This document shows, piece by piece, positions 18,874-26,372 of a DNA stretch of 64,000 nucleotides. Position 1 is the stretch's first letter. Each line of letters begins with the position of its first letter. A program made the position numbers and the translations under genes. The stretch lies in NCBI RefSeq assembly GCF_002891295.1, contig NZ_LGUI01000013.1:62001-126000 (forward strand), written 5' to 3'. Source of the DNA: Streptomyces eurocidicus (GTDB taxonomy: Bacteria > Actinomycetota > Actinomycetes > Streptomycetales > Streptomycetaceae). The notes under the pieces are model-generated. The model was given only the letters and a program-made list of their open reading frames with translations. It was not told the DNA's origin and did no database searches.

Positions 18874-18976
18874 CCGGTCCGGCCGGCGCCCCGGGCCGGA
18901 CCGTCACCGGAGTGGGCGGAACGCTCCGGTCCGCCCGGCGGCCGGGGCCCGGAGCGGGTCCGGGCCCGACGGCCCG

Positions 18977-19996
18977 TCAGACCTCTTCGTAGTGGCTCGG
19001 GCGCCCGTCCCGGAGGACGAGCCGCCCCACCCGCTCCGCGTCCTCCCGCCGCATCAGCCGCGCGGCGCCGCCACGCGTCCGCAGCACCACCGTGTGCCAC
19101 GGCGTGGCCCACGCGTCCGCAGCCTCCAGCAGACGGATGCCGAACTTCTCCGAGCCCGGCCGCTGCGGGTGAATCGACAGGCGTACGGACCTGGGGTGGT
19201 GATGGGCGATGAGGTCGCCCCAGGCGCGGCTGCGCGCGATGACGCCGTAGGCGCGGGTCCGGCACTCGCGCTGCAGGGCGGACCGCGTGCCGGTGAAGTC
19301 CGCGGTGTCCTCGACGAGGAAGCGGGTGATGCCGCGGTAGAGGCGGGCGGTCTCCTCGTCGGTGCGGGCCAGTTCGCGCAGGCTGGGCACGGAGGGCGCG
19401 AACGCCTCGGTGACCAGGCGGCGCTTGGTGTCGTGGTCGAGGTCGCCGTGCACGTCGCGCAGGTCGAAGGTGTCGAGGCGGGTCAGCCCCGCGCCGCGGA
19501 TGAGGTCGCGCAGGGCGTCCCCGTACGCGTCGATCAGCGGGTCGGGCACCCGGATGAGGTCGCCGAAGATGTGCCCGTCGGAGCAGATGAGCATGCGCGC
19601 GCCCGGCTCGTAGACCTCCGCGACGCGTGCGCAGAGGCGGTCGAGGAAGCCCAGGGAGAGCCGCTCGCCCTCGTCGGGCAGGTGGCCGAGCACCTTGGCC
19701 GGGTTCGGGGACTTGCAGGGGAAGCCGGGCAGCGTGAGGACGATCGGTTCGCCGGCGTCCGTGAACTGCCGTATCTGGCGCAGCTGCTCCGGGTGGTCGG
19801 CGGGGTCCGGGGAGCCCGGGCCGCTCGTGCGGTGGTACGGCAGGAGGAGGTTCAGCACCCGGGCCTCGACCGTGGTCGCCGCGGGCGAGGGCACGAGGGC
19901 GGGGGTGCCTATGGGGGGAGCCGTCCGCACCGGAGGGAGGGGCGGCGCGGGGCTCGTGGGGACGGCGGTGTCTACGGAGACGGAGAGGGTCGGCAT
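18977..19996 (-). CDS. Isonitrile (isocyanide) synthase, PvcA/IsnA/Dit1 family
   Basis: Predicted to convert the alpha-amino group of an amino acid (tyrosine or tryptophan in characterised relatives) to an isonitrile, using ribulose-5-phosphate as carbon source. The 339-aa product shows the family signature LPGFPCKSPNPAKVLGHLPD near residue 89, then DEGERLSLGFLDRL, YEPGARMLICSDGHIFGDLI and, near the C-terminus, RLSIHPQRPGSEKFGIRLL. The first 45 residues are Pro/Thr-rich. The ATG at 19996 is 8 bp from the P450 stop with GGATGAG upstream; a GTG at 20011 overlaps the P450 end. Co-transcribed with the P450. The usual IsnB/PvcB 2-oxoglutarate oxygenase partner is missing; the P450 probably takes its tailoring role. 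Substrate and product are not predictable. Confidence 0.88.
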   Translation of the reverse strand: MPTLSVSVDTAVPTSPAPPLPPVRTAPPIGTPALVPSPAATTVEARVLNLLLPYHRTSGPGSPDPADHPEQLRQIRQFTDAGEPIVLTLPGFPCKSPNPAKVLGHLPDEGERLSLGFLDRLCARVAEVYEPGARMLICSDGHIFGDLIRVPDPLIDAYGDALRDLIRGAGLTRLDTFDLRDVHGDLDHDTKRRLVTEAFAPSVPSLRELARTDEETARLYRGITRFLVEDTADFTGTRSALQRECRTRAYGVIARSRAWGDLIAHHHPRSVRLSIHPQRPGSEKFGIRLLEAADAWATPWHTVVLRTRGGAARLMRREDAERVGRLVLRDGRPSHYEEV

Positions 19997-20003
19997 GGGG
20001 CAC

Positions 20004-21239
20004 TCATCCACGGGGGCGGGGGCAGACGGGCCGGTCGAAGGCGACGGGCAGCTCGCCCACGCCCCGGCCGAGGACGGCGGGGATCCAGGGCAGTTCCTCG
20101 TCGGGCACCGCGAGGCGGATCCCGGGCAGGCAGCCGGTCAGGGTGCCGAGGGCGACCTGGAGTTCGATCCGGGCGAGGGCCGCGCCGGGACAGAAGTGGA
20201 CGCCGTGCCCGAAGGACAGGTGCGGGCCCTGGGCCCGGTCGAGGTCGAGGACGTCGGGGTCGGGGAAGCGCTCGGGGTCACGGTTGGCGGCGCACAGCGA
20301 GACGATCACGGAGTCGCCGGCGGGCACCCGGGTGCCGTGCAGGTCGGCGTCCTCGGCGAGGAAGCGCCAGGTCGTCAGCTCGAAGGCGCCGTCGAGGCGC
20401 ATCAGTTCCTCGACGGCGGCCGGCATCAGCCCGGGTTCGGCGCGCAGCCGGTCCAGCACCTCGGGGTGGCGGAGCAGGGCGACCACGGCGGTGGTGATCT
20501 GGTTGGTGACGGGCTCCTGGCCGGCCACCAGCAGCTGGAAGATCATGGAGTCCAGCTCCTCCGGCGTCAGCTCGCCCGCGTCACGGGCGGCGACCAGGCC
20601 GCCGAGGAGCCCGTCACCGGGGTCGGCCACCACCTCGGCGATGTACGCCTGGAGTTCCCGCAGCAGCGCCTCGTAGGCGGGGCGGCCGGGGTCGGTGGGG
20701 CCGACGGGGGCCACGACCTTGCCCCACTCGCGCCGGAAGCGGGCGGCGAGGCGCGGGGACAGCCCGATGACCTCGGCGAGGACCTGGAAGGGGAAGCGGG
20801 CGGCGAAGCAGGCCACGAGGTCCGCCGAGTCCGTGTCCTCGGGCATCGCGTCGACGAGCGCGTCGGCCATCTCCTGGAAGCGGGGCCGCAGCTCCTCCAC
20901 CCGGCGCGGTGCGAAGGCGTCCGTGACCAGGCGGCGCATGGCCGTGTGCTTGGGCGGGTCCTGGTGCAGGAGGTGCACCTGGAGCTGGGAGTGCTGCGGC
21001 TCGGGCATGATCGAGGCGCGCTCGCGCCAGCGGTCGTTGCCCCGGGAGTGGTTCTTGCCGAGCCGGGGGTCGGCGAGGGTCCGCTGGGCGGCGGCGTGCC
21101 CGGTGACCAGCCACGCGGTGACCCCGCTGGGGAAGAGCACCCGGTGGATCGGGCCGGCGGCGCGCAGGCGCGCGTACAGCGGGTAGGGATCCCGCTTGTA
21201 CTCGGGTCCGTACAGGGGGATCGGGTCGGGCAGCGACAC
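20004..21239 (-). CDS. Cytochrome P450 (paired with isonitrile synthase)
   Basis: A 411-aa soluble bacterial P450. I-helix LLVAGQEPVTNQI (Gly-Gln-Glu in place of the common Gly-x-Glu/Asp-Thr; Pro replaces Thr), K-helix ELMR within VEELMRLDGAFELT, and the haem loop SFGHGVHFCPGAALARIE with the cysteine ligand. It resembles CYP105/107-type actinobacterial enzymes. The GTG at 21239 follows GCGAGGAGC; the frame upstream to 21335 lacks an RBS. First gene of a two-gene operon with the isonitrile synthase and divergent, across 287 bp, from the copper operon. Missing the acid-alcohol Thr in the I-helix is odd and may signal substrate-assisted chemistry. Redox partners are not encoded nearby. Confidence 0.9.
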   Translation of the reverse strand: MSLPDPIPLYGPEYKRDPYPLYARLRAAGPIHRVLFPSGVTAWLVTGHAAAQRTLADPRLGKNHSRGNDRWRERASIMPEPQHSQLQVHLLHQDPPKHTAMRRLVTDAFAPRRVEELRPRFQEMADALVDAMPEDTDSADLVACFAARFPFQVLAEVIGLSPRLAARFRREWGKVVAPVGPTDPGRPAYEALLRELQAYIAEVVADPGDGLLGGLVAARDAGELTPEELDSMIFQLLVAGQEPVTNQITTAVVALLRHPEVLDRLRAEPGLMPAAVEELMRLDGAFELTTWRFLAEDADLHGTRVPAGDSVIVSLCAANRDPERFPDPDVLDLDRAQGPHLSFGHGVHFCPGAALARIELQVALGTLTGCLPGIRLAVPDEELPWIPAVLGRGVGELPVAFDRPVCPRPRG

Positions 21240-21526
21240 GGTGGGGGCTCCTCGCGAAGTCGTGGACCCCTGAGAAGTCGGACGGGGGGCCGGGCGAGTT
21301 CCCGGCCGTTCGCCACCGGGCCCGGTCGGCCGCACCCGGTCACGGCGCGGAGGCCCGCCGCCCGGCGGAGTCCGGCCGGGGCGGGGCGGCGCGAGGAGGC
21401 CGCGTCATCCTTGGGTAGTCGGCTCGGCGGACCCTTCGGTTCCCGGGGACGAAAGGGATGATCCTCACGCGCCGGGAGCCCGTCGCATCCGGGCCGGGGC
21501 GGTCCGCGACGTGTCACGATGCGGCG
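21240..21526. promoter_or_regulatory. Divergent control region between P450 and copper operons
   Basis: 287 bp between two outward-facing operons. It contains an imperfect inverted repeat, CCCTTCG (21432-21438) and CGAAAGGG (21450-21457), around TTCCCGGGGA. I saw no CsoR-type operator (GC-rich palindrome flanked by TA) and no CueR site. A shared regulator is plausible but unproven. Confidence 0.4.
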
Positions 21527-21817
21527 ATGACCGCTCGTCACGTTCTCAGTCCGGCCCGCCTCGGGCCGTCCCGCGCGTACGGAACCCTGCTCGGCTTCGT
21601 CCTGTTGCTGGCCGCCCTCTTCGGTGTCGCGTACGCGGCCGGAGCGGCGGCCGGGCCCGCCTTCCCCGGCATACACCGCACCGGCGACGGCACGGGTTCC
21701 GGCGGCGGTCCGGGAGACATGGGCGGTATGGACGGGATGGACGGGATGAACAAGAGGGGCGGGATGAGCGGCATGCACGGCATGGGCGCTCCGGCCGCCG
21801 TGGAGGTGACCCGATGA
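21527..21817 (+). CDS. Small Met-rich membrane peptide (copper-associated)
   Basis: A 96-aa protein with one transmembrane helix (YGTLLGFVLLLAALFGVAYAA at about 19-39) and a short extracytoplasmic tail rich in Met and Gly (MGGMDGMDGMN, MSGMHGMG) plus one His, the kind of sequence that binds Cu(I). The start is the ATG at 21527; the frame is open upstream to 21458. Its TGA overlaps the Cu-ATPase ATG in ATGA, so expression is coupled. I do not recognise a named family. Inferred role: delivering or sequestering copper at the outer face of the membrane for the neighbouring ATPase or chaperone. Confidence 0.75.
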   Translation: MTARHVLSPARLGPSRAYGTLLGFVLLLAALFGVAYAAGAAAGPAFPGIHRTGDGTGSGGGPGDMGGMDGMDGMNKRGGMSGMHGMGAPAAVEVTR

Positions 21818-24303
21818 CCACCTCGACGGGCGGGACCGGTGGGGCCGCCGTGGCCGACGCCGCGACGACGGAGCTGATCGTCGGCGGGATGACCTGCGCG
21901 GCGTGCGTGAACCGGGTGGAGAAGAAGCTCGGCCGGCTCGACGGCGTGAGCGCGAGCGTCAACCTCGCCACGGGCCGGGCCCGGGTCAGCCACCCGGCCG
22001 CGGTGACCGCGGCGGAGCTGATGGCCGTGGTGGAGGGCGCCGGCTTCACGGCGGCGCTGCCCGAACCGCCGGCCGCCGCGAAACCGGAGGGCGGGACGGC
22101 CGGGCCGGCGGAGCCCACGGCCATGACCCGGCTGCTGGTCACGGCCCTGTTGTCGGTGCCCGTCCTGGTCCTGTCCATGGTTCCCGGCCTGCAGTTCCGC
22201 AACTGGCAGTGGCTGTGCTTCGTCCTGGCCACGCCGGTGGCCGTGTGGGGCGCGTGGCCGTTCCACGCCAAGGCGCTGCGCGGCCTGCGGCACGCCGCCG
22301 CGACCATGGACACACTGGTCTCGCTGGGCGTGCTGGCCTCGTACTCGTGGTCGGCGTACGCCCTGTTCCTCGGCGGCGCCGGCGACCCCGGCATGCGGAT
22401 GCCGTTCACGCTGGTCCCGGCCATGAGCTCGATGGGCTCGATGAGCGGGGGCACGGCGGACGTATACCTCGAAGCGGTCGTGGGCGTCCCGCTGTTCGTA
22501 CTGATCGGCCGGTCGCTGGAGGCGCGGGCCCGGCACAGCACGGGGTCGGCGCTACGGGCCCTCGCCTCGCTCGCGGCGAAGGACGTCGTCGTACGGCGGG
22601 ACGGCGCCGAGCACCGGGTGCCGATCGAGCGGCTGCGGGTCGGCGACCACTTCGTCGTGCGCCCCGGTGAGCGGGTCGCGACCGACGGCACGGTCGTCGC
22701 GGGCAGCTCCGCGCTGGACATGTCCCTGGTGACGGGCGAGAGCGCGCCCGTCGAGACGGGCCCCGGCTCGGCCGTGGTGGGCGGCGCCGTCAACTCCGGC
22801 GGTCTGCTGGAGGTGCGGGCGGAGGCCGTCGGCGCCGACACGCGGCTCGCCCGGATCGCCAAGCTGGTGGAGGACGCGCAGGCGGGCAAGGCGAAGGCGC
22901 AGCGGGTCGCCGACGCCGTGGCCGGGGTGTTCGTCCCGGCGGTGCTGACCGTGGCCGTCACGGTCCTCGGCTTCTGGCTCGGCGCGGGTGCCGCGCCGCA
23001 GGCGGCGGTCACGGCCGCCGTCGCGGTGCTGGTCGTCGCCTGCCCGTGCGCGCTCGGCCTCGCGACGCCCACGGCCCTGCTGGCCGCGACCGGCCGGGGC
23101 GCGGGCCTCGGCATCCTGGTCAAGGGCCCGCAGGCGCTGGAGGGGCTGCGCCGCGTGGACACCGTCGTCCTCGACAAGACCGGCACGCTGACGACCGGTT
23201 CGATGACGGTGACGGGCGTGACGGCCCGGACCGGCGGGCCGGGCGCGGACGAGGCGCTGCGGCTGGCCGCGGCGGTCGAGCGGGGTTCGGAGCACCCGGT
23301 CGGCCGGGCGGTCCGCGGCTACGCGGAGGAGGCCGGTACGGGTGACCTCCCGGAGGTCGCGGACTTCGTGGCGACGCCGGGCAAGGGTGTCGCCGGGCGG
23401 GTCGGGGACCGGCTGGTGGAGGTCGTACGGCCGGAGGGCCGGCCCGCCCGCGCGAAGGGGCCGCGGAAGGGGAAGCGCCCCGTCGAGCAGCGGCCCCGGC
23501 CGGGCGGGCTGCCGGCCGAACTCGACGACGCGGTACGCGCCGCCGAGCGGGACGGGCGGACCGCGGTGGTGGTGCGGGTGGCCGGCGCGCCGGAGGCCGT
23601 GATCACCCTGGGCGACACGGTGCGCCCGGGTTCGTACCGCGCGGTCGACCACCTCAAGCGGCTCGGTCTGCGCCCGGTCCTCGCCACGGGCGACAGCGAG
23701 GGCGCGGCGCGGGCCGTCGCGGCGGAGCTCGGCATCGAGGAGGTGCACGCCCGTGCCACCCCCGAGGACAAGGCGGAGCTGGTCCGGGAGCTGCGCGCGG
23801 CGGGCCGCCGGGTCGCGGTCATCGGCGACGGCGTCAACGACACCGCGGCGCTGGCCGGCGCGGACCTGGGCATCGCGATGGGCGGCGGCACGGACGCGGC
23901 CATCGGCGCGGCGGACGTGACGCTGGTCCGCGAGGACATGGGCGCGCTGGCGGACGCGGTCCGGCTGGCCCGGCGGACGTCGGGAACGGTCCGCGCCAAT
24001 CTGGCCTGGGCCTTCGGCTACAACCTGATCACCCTGCCGCTGGCGGCGGTGGGCCTGCTGAGCCCGATGGTCGCCGCGGCGGCGATGTCGGTGAGCTCGG
24101 TCCTGGTCGTGGCGAACAGCCTGCGGCTGCGGGGATGGCAGCCGAGGCGGTCGGGGCTGGGAGGCACCGGCGGCGGGCGGCGCCCCGGGGCACCGGGCCG
24201 TGCCACGGCGGCGACGGGCACGGCGCCCGCGCCGCGCCGGGGCGATGGGGGACGGGCCGCCCGGCCCGGCCCGTACGGCTGCCCGCGACCGGCGGCGCCG
24301 TGA
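21814..24303 (+). CDS. copA: Copper-translocating P1B-type ATPase
   Basis: Cu(I) efflux ATPase, 829 aa. Domains in order: one heavy-metal-associated domain with GGMTCAACVNRV (about 25-90); TM1-4, with a Met-rich extracytoplasmic loop PAMSSMGSMSGG between them; actuator with VTGESAPVE; TM6 CPC site in VVACPCALGLATPTAL; phosphorylation site DKTGTLTTGS; the nucleotide-binding domain with the SEHPVGRAVRG signature of P1B pumps; hinge VIGDGVNDTAALAGAD; and final TM pair with YNLITLPLAAVG and the MAAAAMSVSSVLVVANSLRL motif (in parts). The C-terminal 60 residues are Gly/Arg/Pro-rich and atypical. ATGA overlap with the upstream Met-rich peptide. A basic insert, RPARAKGPRKGKRPVEQR, in the nucleotide domain is also unusual. 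Confidence 0.93.
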   Translation: MTTSTGGTGGAAVADAATTELIVGGMTCAACVNRVEKKLGRLDGVSASVNLATGRARVSHPAAVTAAELMAVVEGAGFTAALPEPPAAAKPEGGTAGPAEPTAMTRLLVTALLSVPVLVLSMVPGLQFRNWQWLCFVLATPVAVWGAWPFHAKALRGLRHAAATMDTLVSLGVLASYSWSAYALFLGGAGDPGMRMPFTLVPAMSSMGSMSGGTADVYLEAVVGVPLFVLIGRSLEARARHSTGSALRALASLAAKDVVVRRDGAEHRVPIERLRVGDHFVVRPGERVATDGTVVAGSSALDMSLVTGESAPVETGPGSAVVGGAVNSGGLLEVRAEAVGADTRLARIAKLVEDAQAGKAKAQRVADAVAGVFVPAVLTVAVTVLGFWLGAGAAPQAAVTAAVAVLVVACPCALGLATPTALLAATGRGAGLGILVKGPQALEGLRRVDTVVLDKTGTLTTGSMTVTGVTARTGGPGADEALRLAAAVERGSEHPVGRAVRGYAEEAGTGDLPEVADFVATPGKGVAGRVGDRLVEVVRPEGRPARAKGPRKGKRPVEQRPRPGGLPAELDDAVRAAERDGRTAVVVRVAGAPEAVITLGDTVRPGSYRAVDHLKRLGLRPVLATGDSEGAARAVAAELGIEEVHARATPEDKAELVRELRAAGRRVAVIGDGVNDTAALAGADLGIAMGGGTDAAIGAADVTLVREDMGALADAVRLARRTSGTVRANLAWAFGYNLITLPLAAVGLLSPMVAAAAMSVSSVLVVANSLRLRGWQPRRSGLGGTGGGRRPGAPGRATAATGTAPAPRRGDGGRAARPGPYGCPRPAAP

Positions 24304-24395
24304 GGACCGACGACGACACCCGGGGTGACGCGTGAAGAAGGACCACTCCTCCGACGGCCGGAGGGACGGCCGTACGGACACGGGCGGGGGCGCGG

Positions 24396-24920
24396 GTGGC
24401 ACCCCCATGGGCGCGGCCGCGGCCCGGGCCGGCGGCCGGCCACCGGCCTGGCCGGGGTCGCCGTGCCGCCCTCGTCCCGCTGCTCGCCGCCGCGGTCACG
24501 CTCGGCGGCCTGGGCGCCTGGACGCTGTCCGGGGCGGCGGCCCGCCCGGCGACCGTGACGGTCGACGACGCGCGGATCCTGCTCCCCTTCGGCGCCGACG
24601 ACACGGCCGCGTTCTTCCGTATCCGCAACACGGGTGACGTGGCCGACGAACTGGTGGACGTCGACGTCCCGGACGCCGGTGGCACGATGCTGAGCCGCAC
24701 CGTGGTCGAACGGGGCGCGGGCTCGATGCGCATGCTCACGTCCGTACCGGTGCCGGCGGGCGGGACGCTGGAGATGTCCCCGCACGGCCTGGACGTGATG
24801 GTGGTGCGCCCGCCCCGGCTCCGGCTGGGCGAACGACTCCCGGTGACGCTGCGGTTCCGCGAGAGCGGGGCGGTACGGGTGGAGGCGCTGGTGGTACGGG
24901 CGGGCAGCGGGGCCGGGTGA
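24396..24920 (+). CDS. PCuAC-like copper chaperone
   Basis: Extracytoplasmic Cu(I) chaperone of the PCuAC (DUF461) family, 174 aa. A basic N-terminus precedes one hydrophobic helix, ALVPLLAAAVTLGGLGAWTL (about 25-45), acting as an anchor or signal. The beta-sandwich follows (FGADDTAAFFRIRNTGDVAD). The metal motif H(M)x10Mx21HxM is recognisable but variant: GTMLSRTVVERGAGSMRML, then EMSPHGLDVMVV; the first His is replaced. Family members supply copper to cytochrome oxidase with Sco. The start is uncertain: a GTG at 24332 with a Lys-Lys-Asp-His opening lies in another frame, hinting at a frameshift in the N-terminus. Directly downstream of copA (92 bp), same strand. Confidence 0.75.
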   Translation: MAPPWARPRPGPAAGHRPGRGRRAALVPLLAAAVTLGGLGAWTLSGAAARPATVTVDDARILLPFGADDTAAFFRIRNTGDVADELVDVDVPDAGGTMLSRTVVERGAGSMRMLTSVPVPAGGTLEMSPHGLDVMVVRPPRLRLGERLPVTLRFRESGAVRVEALVVRAGSGAG

Positions 24921-25202
24921 CGGGGTGAGGCGGCCGGGCGGTGGCCCGGGTACCGGTTCTGCGGCATAAGCCGCCCCGTGCGCTCCGCGTCCTGCCGGAG
25001 CGTCAGCCACGCTGCGGCCCCGCACCGGGTGGCCCGCGTCCGCCACGTCCGGATGGGCAGGGGCGGGCGGCGGGGCCGGGCGGGGCGTCGCACCGCCACG
25101 GTCCGCTGTCGTCCGTGGCCCACCGGGGCGGCGAGCGGGCCCGTCGGCCGACGGGCGGTGACGTCCGGGGGCCGGTGACGGCCGTCCGCCCTTGTGCACG
25201 AG
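24921..25202. other. Intergenic between copper operon and terminators
   Basis: 280 bp of very GC-rich DNA with no RBS-preceded gene and no recognised site, before two consecutive hairpins. Confidence 0.4.
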
Positions 25203-25240
25203 AACGCCGGGCGGGCCGTGGAAGCGGCCCGCCCGGCGTT
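25203..25240. terminator. Terminator hairpin 1 of a tandem pair
   Basis: Perfect 16-bp arms AACGCCGGGCGGGCCG (25203-25218) and complement (25225-25240), 6-base loop TGGAAG, with A-rich 5-prime and T-ending 3-prime edges. Between convergent copper and sigma-factor genes. Confidence 0.8.
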
Positions 25241-25269
25241 CGGGCGTGCGGGGCCGGCCTGTGTTCCGG

Positions 25270-25319
25270 GGGCCGCGGCCTAGCGGGCCCGGACCTCCGG
25301 GCCCGCTAGGCCGCGGCCC
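25270..25319. terminator. Terminator hairpin 2, overlapping sigma-factor stop
   Basis: Perfect 24-bp arms (25270-25293 and 25296-25319) with only a CC centre. The stop codon of the ECF sigma gene (25306-25308) lies inside the right arm, so the last codons are part of the hairpin. Acts in both directions. Confidence 0.8.
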
Positions 25320-25929
25320 GCACCCCCGCCATCACGGGCATTCTCGTGACGCCGCCCCTGGCGGCACCGGCGGCACCGGCGGCCCGCTCCGCGGTCTCCA
25401 ACTGGACGATCAGCGCCTCACGCGCCCGCGCCACCCGCGACCGGACGGTGCCGACCGGGCACCCCGCGACGACCGCGGCCTCCGCGTACGGCAGGCCCAG
25501 GAGCTGGGTGAGGACGAACGCCTCGCGCCGCTCGTAGGGCAGCCGGTCGAGCAGCTGCGACAGGGCCACGCCCTCGTCGAAGCCGGGCAGCTCGGCGGAC
25601 TGGGTTCGTTCGGCGGCCGCCTGCCAGTCGTCCGTGTCGGAGAGGCGGGGCCGGGCCGCGTTGAAGCGGAGCCGGTCCACGACCGTGCGGCGGGCGATGG
25701 TCAGCAGCCACGTACGGGCCGAGGAGCGGCCCTCGAAGCGCGGCAGCGAGCGCAGCGCGCGCAGATACGTCTCCTGCACGAGGTCGTCCGCACCCTGCGG
25801 GTCGTTGCTGAGCCGGGCCACGTAGCGCCGTACGTCGTGCTGGGTGGCGCGGATGAAGTGTTCCACCGCGTCGGCGTCACCGCCGCGGGCGGCGAGCGCC
25901 CAGGCGGTCACCGTCTCGTCGTCACGCAC
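25306..25929 (-). CDS. ECF RNA polymerase sigma factor
   Basis: A 207-aa group 4 sigma factor. Region 2 at about 15-85: HFIRATQHDVRRYVARL, then DDLVQETYLRALRSLPRFEG, then SSARTWLLTIARRTVVDRL. Region 4 at about 125-180: LLDRLPYERREAFVLTQLLG then LPYAEAAVVAGCPVGTVRSR (in parts), the -35 recognising helix-turn-helix. The GTG at 25929 follows CGGGAGGCCGCC; the open frame to 26148 overlaps the divergent gene and is rejected. A Gly/Ala-rich tail follows region 4. It is divergent from a 56-aa zinc-finger protein (73-bp gap), the likely anti-sigma partner or a remnant of one. The position between copper genes suggests envelope or metal stress control. Confidence 0.9.
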   Translation of the reverse strand: MRDDETVTAWALAARGGDADAVEHFIRATQHDVRRYVARLSNDPQGADDLVQETYLRALRSLPRFEGRSSARTWLLTIARRTVVDRLRFNAARPRLSDTDDWQAAAERTQSAELPGFDEGVALSQLLDRLPYERREAFVLTQLLGLPYAEAAVVAGCPVGTVRSRVARAREALIVQLETAERAAGAAGAARGGVTRMPVMAGVRAAA

Positions 25930-26002
25930 GGCGGCCTCCCGCGAGGACGGACAGGCGGGGGGTGGTGCGGGGGGCGCCGGTGGCGCCGGGGACGATGGCG
26001 GG

Positions 26003-26173
26003 GTGCACTGCCGTGAGTTCCGTACCGCCCTGTCCGCCCGCCTCGACGGCGAGGAGCCGCCTCCGGGCCTGTCCGGTCCGGTGCTCGACGCCCATCTGCT
26101 GGGCTGCGTCGAATGCCGTGGCTGGGGCGAGCGGGCGCGCCGGCTCAAGCTGCTGACGGCGGGCCTCGGCTGA
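26003..26173 (+). CDS. Small zinc-finger (zf-HC2-like) protein, putative anti-sigma
   Basis: A 56-aa protein starting at a GTG (26003): VHCREFRTALSARLDGEEPP at the front, then DAHLLGCVECRGWGERAR. The H-x3-C-x2-C motif is the hallmark of zinc-binding anti-sigma domains, and the first ten residues add another His-Cys. It has no membrane helix, so a cytoplasmic ZAS-type protein. Divergent from the ECF gene, unlike the usual downstream anti-sigma position. A possible RBS (GATGGCGGG) is modest. Too short to be certain, but motif and context support it. Confidence 0.65.
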   Translation: MHCREFRTALSARLDGEEPPPGLSGPVLDAHLLGCVECRGWGERARRLKLLTAGLG

Positions 26174-26372
26174 GGCGGCCGGGGAGGAGGTCGGTGCTGC
26201 GGCGGTCGGCGGCGGGGTGTGCCGTCGTGGCGCGGCCTGCGTGCGGGCAGGGGTCATCGCCGTGGGTCCTTCCTGGAATCCGGGCGTCCGGCCCTGGGCG
26301 TGCGAGGGCGGCGGCGTCCCGGTGACGTGGTTCGGCCAGGTCGGTCGCCGTCAGCCGGCGGACGGAGGTCCG

